Source: an uncultured Butyricicoccus sp.
Lineage (GTDB): Bacteria; Bacillota; Clostridia; Oscillospirales; Butyricicoccaceae
Length of the DNA stretch: 11,057 bases
Direction of reading: 5' to 3'
Assembly (NCBI GenBank): GCA_947575935.1
Contig: CANPPM010000067.1
Coordinates: 1-11,057, forward strand
Shown here one piece after another: positions 6,509-11,057 of the stretch (position 1 is its first letter; every line of letters begins with the position of its first letter). The position numbers and the translations under genes are program-made. The notes below the pieces were generated by a model. It saw only the letters and a program-made list of their open reading frames with translations, did no database searches and was not told the origin of the DNA.

Positions 6509-6779
6509 GGAAAGGGCAGCCAGATATCCCCCCTGCCGCAAACAGGGGGACTGGCCAGGGCTGCCTCTTTCCGGTCAGCCTTTTTCAGCAAAAAGGGAAA
6601 GACGAGAACCCTGAAGAAAGACTCTAAAACCTTGATGCTTCTGCATGCACAAACGGCAGCGGCAGCTGGGCGGCAATTCCCCCGGTTTTCCGCAGGGCAG
6701 CCCCGAACAGCTTCGCGGCCTATCTCGCGGCAGGCATCGGAGAAAGATGAAAATTTGAAGGGCCTGTATGCGCAGGCCC
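6509..6779 (+). promoter_or_regulatory. Long structured 5' leader of the symporter mRNA
   Basis: Three structures are readable. A compound stem has GGAAAGGGCAGCC (6509-6521) pairing with 6559-6572 (one bulged T) and encloses CCCCCTG (6529-6535)/CAGGGGG (6543-6549). Next is CCTTTTT (6579-6585)/AAAAAGG (6590-6596) with a CAGC loop. Last is GGGCCTG (6760-6766)/CAGGCCC (6773-6779), which ends just before the ribosome binding region of the symporter. No known riboswitch consensus is recognised and no terminator with a proper T-tract is seen, so control (if any) may act on translation or mRNA stability. Confidence 0.45.
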
Positions 6780-6798
6780 CAAGAGAAGAGGGTAAGGA

Positions 6799-8430
6799 AT
6801 GGTATTTACAGTTGTTTCATTTATTGCCTTTACGGTACTTGTCGCGGTGATCTCCTGGTGGAAGACCCGGGATGACGATCTGTCCACGAAAGAGGGGTAT
6901 TTCCTCGCCGGCCGCGGGCTTCCAGGCATCGTCATTGCAGGTTCGCTGATGATGACCAACCTCTCTGCCGAGCAGCTGGTCGGCACCAACGGGCAGGCTT
7001 TTGCAGGAAACATGAGTACAATGGCTTGGGAGGCAACCTCAGCATTCGCACTGATTGTGCTGGCGTTCGTCTTCCTGCCCAAGCTGCTGCGGGGCGGCAT
7101 CGCCACCATCCCGGAATTTTTCGAGATGCGCTATGATACCTTTACCATGCGGCTGTTTTCAGTGCTTTTCCTGATCGCTTACGTCGTTACAATGCTTCCC
7201 ACCATCCTATATTCAGGCGCGGTCGCACTGGTCCATATTTTTGATATCGAGGGCATGTTTGGCGTCAGCTATTTCACGGCAATCACGGTCATCTGCATCG
7301 GCACCGGTGTTATTGGCATGTGCTACGCGGTCTTCGGCGGGCTTAAGGCGGTCGCCTATTCGGATACAATCAACGGTGTCGGCCTGATCATCGGCGGCTT
7401 TGCGGTCCCAATCCTAGCGTTTATCGCACTGGGTAAGCTGGACGGCGGCGGCTTTATGGCCGGCGTACAGCACTTCATTACCGCAACGCCCGAAAAAATG
7501 AACGCCTGGTCAGCCCCTGCGGCCCTGCCGCCTGAAATCCCGTGGCCGCTGCTGTTCACCGGCATGTTTGTCAACAACCTGTTCTATTGGGCGACCAACC
7601 AATCGATCATCCAGCGCTCACTGGGCGGAAAAAATCTGGCAGAAAGCCAAAAGGGCGCTATCTGGGCCGGTTTCTTTAAATGTTTGGACGTCTTTGTAAT
7701 CGTCATCCCCGGCATCATGGCATTCCAGCTTCTTGCTGCAAATGGCCAGATGGATACCTCCGTCGGCATGGGCGCCGACCAGGCCTATCCGCTGCTGGTA
7801 ATGGAAGTCCTGCCCAAACCGCTGATGGGCTTCTTCGCTGCCGTAATGTTCGGCGCAATCCTGTCTTCGTTCAACTCCGTGCTCAACTCCGCCTCCACCA
7901 TCTTCACGCTGAATATCTGGCAGCCCCTCTGGGGACGAAATGCAGACAACAGCAAAGTCGTCAAAACCGGCCAGCTGTTCGGTACGATCGTCGGCGTAGT
8001 TGCAATCGCTATCTCACCGTTCGTCATGAACTTTGGAACCGGCATTATGAATTTTATTAATGAATGCTGGGGCTTTTTCTCCATGCCGCTGCTGACGGCG
8101 GTACTGTTCGGCCTGCTGACCAAACGCGCGCCGGCGATCGCACCCAAAATCGTCGTGCCGATCCATATGGTACTGTACGGCGCAAGCAAGGTCGTCCCAT
8201 TCTGCAGCCGTTTCCATTATCTCTATGTCGTGTTCGCGCTGTTCGTGCTTGAATGCATCATCTACGGCATATGCATCAAGGTATGTCCGCGCAGTACCGA
8301 CTGGGAGATGCCCGACGCCAAGGTTATGGATATGACCCCCTGGAAAACCGGCAAAATCTGGGCCGGTGTCGGCGCTGCAGTCGTGCTGGCAATGTACCTG
8401 ATCTTCTCCCCAATCGGCATCGGAAAGTAA
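6799..8430 (+). CDS. Sodium:solute symporter, YidK-like (SSS family)
   Basis: 543 aa integral membrane protein, about 13-14 hydrophobic segments by eye, typical for the SSS/SLC5 fold. It imports a solute with sodium. Motifs near the N-terminus match Escherichia coli YidK as I remember it: ISWWKTR (18-24), GYFLAGRGLPG (33-43), ASLM-type SLMMTNLSAEQLVG (49-62), then RGGIATIPEFFEMRYD (98-113), LYSGA, YAVFGGLKA and a TNQSIIQRSL stretch. A late FFAAVMFGAILSSFNSVLNS block is the usual conserved helix. The substrate of YidK relatives is not firmly known; sugars or sugar acids are plausible, but nothing here decides it. The start follows GAGGG at 7-nt spacing. It is a single-gene unit with its own promoter and terminator, with no catabolic neighbour to hint at the substrate. 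Confidence 0.92.
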   Translation: MVFTVVSFIAFTVLVAVISWWKTRDDDLSTKEGYFLAGRGLPGIVIAGSLMMTNLSAEQLVGTNGQAFAGNMSTMAWEATSAFALIVLAFVFLPKLLRGGIATIPEFFEMRYDTFTMRLFSVLFLIAYVVTMLPTILYSGAVALVHIFDIEGMFGVSYFTAITVICIGTGVIGMCYAVFGGLKAVAYSDTINGVGLIIGGFAVPILAFIALGKLDGGGFMAGVQHFITATPEKMNAWSAPAALPPEIPWPLLFTGMFVNNLFYWATNQSIIQRSLGGKNLAESQKGAIWAGFFKCLDVFVIVIPGIMAFQLLAANGQMDTSVGMGADQAYPLLVMEVLPKPLMGFFAAVMFGAILSSFNSVLNSASTIFTLNIWQPLWGRNADNSKVVKTGQLFGTIVGVVAIAISPFVMNFGTGIMNFINECWGFFSMPLLTAVLFGLLTKRAPAIAPKIVVPIHMVLYGASKVVPFCSRFHYLYVVFALFVLECIIYGICIKVCPRSTDWEMPDAKVMDMTPWKTGKIWAGVGAAVVLAMYLIFSPIGIGK

Positions 8431-8470
8431 CGCGTTCTCCTGTGCAGACGATTCCCGCACATCTTCAGAA

Positions 8471-8516
8471 GGGCTGCCCCGGTCCGCCTTGCGGATTTGG
8501 GGCAGCCCCTCTGTTT
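8471..8516 (+). terminator. Terminator of the symporter gene
   Basis: GGGCTGCCCC (8471-8480) pairs with GGGGCAGCCC (8499-8508), with an inner CCGC/GCGG stem in the loop. A CTCTGTTTT tail follows, 40 nt after the stop codon. Confidence 0.85.
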
Positions 8517-8655
8517 TGCAAACCAACTTTCAGACCGGCCGTCCATGGCTTTCGAACGGTTCCAACCGTCTTCCCTGCCCCCTGGGCCACACAGATTGCC
8601 CCGCTGTCCGCGTATCAACCGGCCGTGAAGAATCCCTATTTGTGGAAAATACCCC

Positions 8656-8684
8656 TTGACGCCATGCGTTCCTGAGGGTACAAT
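8656..8684 (+). promoter_or_regulatory. Sigma-A promoter of the FUSC-like gene
   Basis: TTGACG (8656-8661), 17-bp spacer, TACAAT (8679-8684). The start codon lies about 30 nt beyond the predicted transcription start, leaving only a short leader. Confidence 0.82.
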
Positions 8685-8719
8685 AAAGCCTACCCGCATA
8701 GAAGAGGAGGCGATGAAAA

Positions 8720-9637
8720 ATGTACAAATCCCAGGGGCGCCGGCTGCACATCGGCTTGCGCACTGTCAAAACAGGGCTGGCAGTCGCCCTCGCGCTGCTG
8801 GCCGCCAGCCTGCGTGACGCTGCCATGCCGATCTTCGCTGCAATCGGCGCAATCGGCGCAATGAGCCGCACCCTGTACGACAGCCGCCGCGCCTGTCTGA
8901 CCCAGTTTGTCGGCATCCTGCTCGGCTGCACGCTGGCCTATGGGTTCGTCACCATATTTCCCTTTTACCGCGACCCCGCAGCCATCGGGCTCGGCCTGAT
9001 CGCGATGATCGCCATCTGTAACTATTTTCAATGGGACTACGCCATTTCCCTGTCATGTATCATCTTCGTATCGATCTGTCTGAACAGTGAGGACGTTTTG
9101 TGGTACGCAGCCAACCGTTTCATGGATACGGCAACAGGCCTGATCATTGCCTATGCAGTGAATGCGCTGATCAAACCCTATAACAATCGCGGCGCCATCC
9201 TGCGCGAATTGGACAACCTGCTCGCTGCGGTCCCCCCCCTGCTGCGCGAACGTGTAGCAGCCGAGCGTTATCCCGACCCTGCGCCTCTGACCGAACGGCT
9301 GCACCAGCTGGATGACGAACTGACGATCTACGAACAGCAAACCTTTCCGCATAAAAAGGAACGCCGCAGGGACTGCGCATATCTGCGCGGCTGCTTCCAG
9401 CTGGCGACACGCATCCTGCAGGAGCTGGAGGCGCTCTGCGTCATGGATGTCCCCGGCGTCCCTTCGCCGGAAACCCTGCAGCGGCTGTCCGAATACGGCA
9501 TTGATGTACCCGGACGCGGGCAGACATCGGCGGACCAGCACTCTCAAGTGATGAATTACCATCTGCATAACCTGTTGGACGCCTATGCCTATTTGAAGGA
9601 GATGCGGAAGGAAACCGCGCTCCCTGACAAGCGGTGA
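8720..9637 (+). CDS. FUSC / aromatic acid exporter-like membrane protein
   Basis: 305 aa. An N-terminal membrane half with about five to six hydrophobic segments (roughly 18-31, 36-50, 62-80, 86-101, 107-121, 135-151) is followed by a soluble, mostly helical half (about 155-305). This layout, with RTVKTGLAVALALL at the start, the GAMSRTLYDSRRA loop and an NALIKPYNN exit from the membrane, fits the ArAE_1 / FUSC group (Bacillus YqjA-like). Some distant members have been tied to efflux of aromatic acids; for this branch the role is not established. GAGGAGG (8704-8710) sets the start at 8720; an ATG seven bases upstream is out of frame. Transcribed alone; the strong hairpin downstream at 9727-9774 faces the opposite strand. 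Confidence 0.85.
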   Translation: MYKSQGRRLHIGLRTVKTGLAVALALLAASLRDAAMPIFAAIGAIGAMSRTLYDSRRACLTQFVGILLGCTLAYGFVTIFPFYRDPAAIGLGLIAMIAICNYFQWDYAISLSCIIFVSICLNSEDVLWYAANRFMDTATGLIIAYAVNALIKPYNNRGAILRELDNLLAAVPPLLRERVAAERYPDPAPLTERLHQLDDELTIYEQQTFPHKKERRRDCAYLRGCFQLATRILQELEALCVMDVPGVPSPETLQRLSEYGIDVPGRGQTSADQHSQVMNYHLHNLLDAYAYLKEMRKETALPDKR

Positions 9638-9726
9638 ATGTCCCGCACCCCGGCACGCCCCCACAATCCGCCAAACAAGGTCTGACAAATGAATTTCCCG
9701 ATCCGCCAAAAGGCTTTCGGCCATTT

Positions 9727-9774
9727 AAAAAATTCCCGCAAAGGGTGCATCCAATTGCATCCTTTGCGGGAATT
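9727..9774 (-). terminator. Terminator for the minus-strand XRE gene (in convergent gap)
   Basis: A 19-bp stem (9731-9749 with 9756-9774, one G-U pair) has a 6-nt loop. On the minus strand it leads into TTTT after AATT, giving six T's, while the plus-strand tail (CCCATTCTCC) is not T-rich. It therefore serves mainly the gene at 9836-10414, though the stem may also protect the end of the FUSC-like transcript. Confidence 0.8.
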
Positions 9775-9835
9775 CCCATTCTCCCCCTCTGCTCCCTGCC
9801 GGACGGGCAGTCCCCCTGCGTGTATCCGACAGCCT

Positions 9836-10414
9836 CTATACAATCTGCCAAAATAAGCCGTGCTGCGTACAATACCAAAACAGCCTGCCATGGGCAAAGG
9901 CCGGAATGCGCGCCTGCAGCCCCCACTCCGGATACTGCCTGCGCAACATCAGGCTATCCCCTGTCAGCAGCGCTACAAAAGCGATATAATGCCCCTTTTC
10001 CATCGGGTGATCGGCTGTAACATAATATTCCTGCTCAATCAGCTCCACTGACAGCCCGTTCTCCGCTTTGACCGGCTGCGCGGGCCGCAGCTTTTTGCCG
10101 CAGCAGGCGACCGATGCCTCAGCCACTGCGGTCAACACGTTCCCGCAATCCGGACAAATGTAAAAACACAGTCTTTTCATATTTCCTCCTGACAGTTCAT
10201 TGGCTCCCAGGTCCCCGGCCAGCAGCTCCTCCAAACCGACCCCCAACGCATCAGCCAACAGCGGAAGCAGCGAAACATCCGGGCATCCCAACCCCCGCTC
10301 CCACTTAGAGACCGCCTTATTGCTGACATGCAGCTGCTCGGCCAACTGCGATTGCGTCAGGTGCAGTTCCCTTCGCAGGGTATAAATCAGTTTTCCGGTT
10401 TTGATTTGATCCAT
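9836..10414 (-). CDS. XRE-family HTH regulator fused to a desulfoferrodoxin-like domain
   Basis: 192 aa. Residues 8-62 form a lambda-repressor-like HTH (TLRRELHLTQSQLAEQLHV, then SNKAVSKWERGLGCPD). After a linker comes a Cys4 desulforedoxin-like knuckle, YICPDCGN (85-92) with SVACCGKKL (101-109): ligand candidates C87, C90, C104, C105. The rest matches the superoxide-reductase-type domain: DHPMEKGHYI (135-144) with H136 and H142, and FWYCTQHGLFW (179-189) with C182 and H185. These correspond to four of the five ligands of the catalytic iron in desulfoferrodoxin; the first histidine (in a KHVP-like motif) is not visible. This suggests sensing of iron, zinc or redox state rather than enzymatic activity, but that is inference. 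The start is set by AGGAGG at 8-nt spacing; longer upstream frame has no such site. Single-gene unit. Confidence 0.9.
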   Translation of the reverse strand: MDQIKTGKLIYTLRRELHLTQSQLAEQLHVSNKAVSKWERGLGCPDVSLLPLLADALGVGLEELLAGDLGANELSGGNMKRLCFYICPDCGNVLTAVAEASVACCGKKLRPAQPVKAENGLSVELIEQEYYVTADHPMEKGHYIAFVALLTGDSLMLRRQYPEWGLQARIPAFAHGRLFWYCTQHGLFWQIV

Positions 10415-10442
10415 TGCGGTTTCCTCCTGTGTTTCATGCTTT

Positions 10443-10471
10443 ATTATACTGTACATCGGCAGGAAATGCAA
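10443..10471 (-). promoter_or_regulatory. Sigma-A promoter of the XRE gene
   Basis: On the minus strand: TTGCAT (10471-10466), 17-bp spacer, perfect TATAAT (10448-10443). It gives a leader of about 22 nt before the start at 10414. Confidence 0.85.
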
Positions 10472-10528
10472 TCCACACTTCACAAAGTCCATACAAACGG
10501 GCGCTGCCGCTGTATATAAGCCCAAGGG

Positions 10529-10681
10529 CTCTATGAATGGGGCTATTCCCGCAGCGAGCCGATGGCCGTTGCGCCAGTCAATAAGGTGGAAGAGGTGCTC
10601 CGCTTTGCCACCTCCGTCATCCCGCCCGACCGCATTTTCATGGGCATACCAAATTACGGCTACGACTGGGCATTGCCCCGA
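10529..10681 (+). pseudogene. Relic of a GH18 spore-type peptidoglycan hydrolase (YaaH/SleL-like)
   Basis: One frame translates to about 50 residues that match the late part of the GH18 barrel of spore cortex/coat hydrolases: LYEWGYS, EPMAVAPVNKVEEVL, SVIPPDRIFMGIPNYGYDW, ALP. In complete relatives this block follows the catalytic region (with a preceding MTYEWGY) and is followed by further barrel strands. Here a stop codon (TAA, 10517-10519) lies ten bases upstream, no LysM repeats or catalytic DxxDxDxE motif precede it, and similarity ends abruptly after ALP. No ribosome binding site or start is suited to it. The fragment is therefore a remnant of a roughly 400-codon gene, perhaps a by-product of a past rearrangement. 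It points to a spore-forming ancestry. Confidence 0.8.
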
Positions 10682-10723
10682 GGTTCTCCCCCTGTTAAAG
10701 CCCCAGTCCAAGTAAAAAACGGA

Positions 10724-10752
10724 TTGCCAAAGAGAACCGGAAATGATATAAT
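10724..10752 (+). promoter_or_regulatory. Extended -10 sigma-A promoter upstream of the lipoprotein
   Basis: TTGCCA (10724-10729), 17-bp spacer, TATAAT (10747-10752), with TG at 10744-10745 forming an extended -10. Transcription would start near 10759. Confidence 0.78.
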
Positions 10753-10762
10753 ATTTTTGAAA

Positions 10763-10852
10763 GTTCGTCCCGCCGGAGACCGGAGGTCCGTGCCGCCGCA
10801 TGCCTTACAGCGCCTTGGCCGTCCTCCCCCGCAGGGCTCTTGCCGGATGGAC
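10763..10852 (+). promoter_or_regulatory. GC-rich structured leader before the lipoprotein ORF
   Basis: GTTCGTCC (10763-10770) can pair over 8 bp, two of them G-U, with GGATGGAC (10845-10852), enclosing a 74-nt region that holds a GACC/GGTC hairpin (around 10778-10788) and other GC-rich pairings. The phrase CCGGAGACCGGAGGT recalls the kink-turn part of ribosomal-protein L10 leaders (CCGAAGAC...AGGT), but conserved G-A positions differ and no rplJ follows. Class unknown. Confidence 0.35.
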
Positions 10853-10883
10853 CAAAAGGACCAACAGAAAGGCGCGGTTACTT

Positions 10884-11003
10884 ATGAAATGGAACGGTTT
10901 CCTGCTGCTGGCGGCAGGAATATTTGCTTTGATGACAGCTTGCAGCAGCCAAGAGCCGCCTGCAGATACCGCCCCCCAGGCCGCCCCCGAACGGCGGACT
11001 TAA
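10884..11003 (+). CDS. Short lipoprotein, probably truncated
   Basis: 39 aa. The N-terminus MKWNGFLLLAAGIFALMTAC is a lipoprotein signal with lipobox LMTAC, then SSQEPPADTAPQAAP, a typical Pro/Ala-rich linker that normally precedes a folded domain. Instead the frame ends at TAA (11001-11003), six bases before a run of ten G's. No folded domain follows in any frame within the 54 bases left in the window. It may be a real small lipoprotein, a gene broken by frameshift, or an error near a sequence end. AAAGG lies 11 nt upstream, a slightly long spacing. An in-frame ATG at 10800 has no suitable site and would place charged residues before the signal. Confidence 0.55.
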   Translation: MKWNGFLLLAAGIFALMTACSSQEPPADTAPQAAPERRT

Positions 11004-11008
11004 CGGTT

Positions 11009-11023
11009 GGGGGGGGGGCGGGG
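11009..11023. repeat. Poly-G tract (G10, C, then G4)
   Basis: Ten consecutive G's at 11009-11018, one C, then four more G's, immediately after the lipoprotein stop codon and 34 nt from the window end. Such tracts slip in replication and are also common sites of sequencing error. Confidence 0.9.
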
Positions 11024-11057
11024 AAGAGGCGGTCCAGCAGGAGGGATTTTGCTAGTT

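Noticed and set aside
8533..8626. ACCGGCCGT direct repeats and an ACGGTT/AACCGT inverted repeat upstream of the FUSC-like promoter
   Set aside because: Short GC-rich words in GC-rich DNA, unevenly spaced and far from the -35 box; not enough to claim an operator.
10760..10855. L10-type ribosomal-protein leader
   Set aside because: Only part of the motif fits, conserved kink-turn bases differ, and the next gene is a lipoprotein rather than rplJ; kept only as an unclassified leader.

Overview
The window looks like chromosomal DNA of a GC-rich, low-GC-phylum relative: a Firmicute, most likely a gut-type Clostridia (Oscillospirales-like). The reasons are strong AGGAGG-type ribosome binding sites, sigma-A promoters with 17-bp spacers, many compact intrinsic terminators, the Bacillus-type rib gene order behind an FMN riboswitch, and a relic of a spore-associated glycoside hydrolase. 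The genus cannot be fixed from this sequence.

Layout: (1) 1-115 holds the 3' part of a tRNA-Cys(GCA) and its terminator. (2) 290-4315 is a riboflavin biosynthesis locus: a sigma-A promoter, a textbook RFN aptamer, two back-to-back intrinsic terminators, then ribD, ribE, ribBA and ribH. Together RibBA (GTP and ribulose-5-phosphate entry steps), RibD (deaminase/reductase), RibH (lumazine synthase) and RibE (riboflavin synthase) give the whole pathway except the phosphatase. ribH sits 265 nt behind ribBA, after a possible terminator and several stem-loops, so it may be expressed differently from the first three genes. (3) 4316-4628 carries two strong hairpins that close the locus. (4) 4629-6002 on the minus strand is a two-gene unit: a membrane-anchored exported protein (5431-5937) followed by a secreted protein with a clear signal peptide (4629-5231); a 16-bp perfect palindrome overlaps the likely -10 box. 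Neither has a function I can name. (5) 6003-6464 is AT-rich, with no credible gene, and contains repeated TTGGAATA motifs. (6) 6465-8515 is a YidK-like sodium:solute symporter with its own promoter, a 300-nt structured leader and a terminator. (7) 8656-9637 is a FUSC/aromatic-acid-exporter-like membrane protein with its own promoter. (8) 9727-10471 on the minus strand is an XRE regulator fused to a desulfoferrodoxin-like metal-binding domain, with clear promoter and terminator. (9) 10529-11057 holds a roughly 50-codon relic of a GH18 spore-type hydrolase, then an extended -10 promoter, a GC-rich structured leader and a 39-residue lipoprotein ORF that stops just before a run of ten G's near the window edge.

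The well-understood part is the riboflavin operon. The parts most worth a second look are the XRE-desulfoferrodoxin fusion, the unnamed secreted pair, the structured ribBA-ribH spacer and symporter leader, and the disrupted-looking right end. I did not find convincing evidence of a wholly new multi-gene system.
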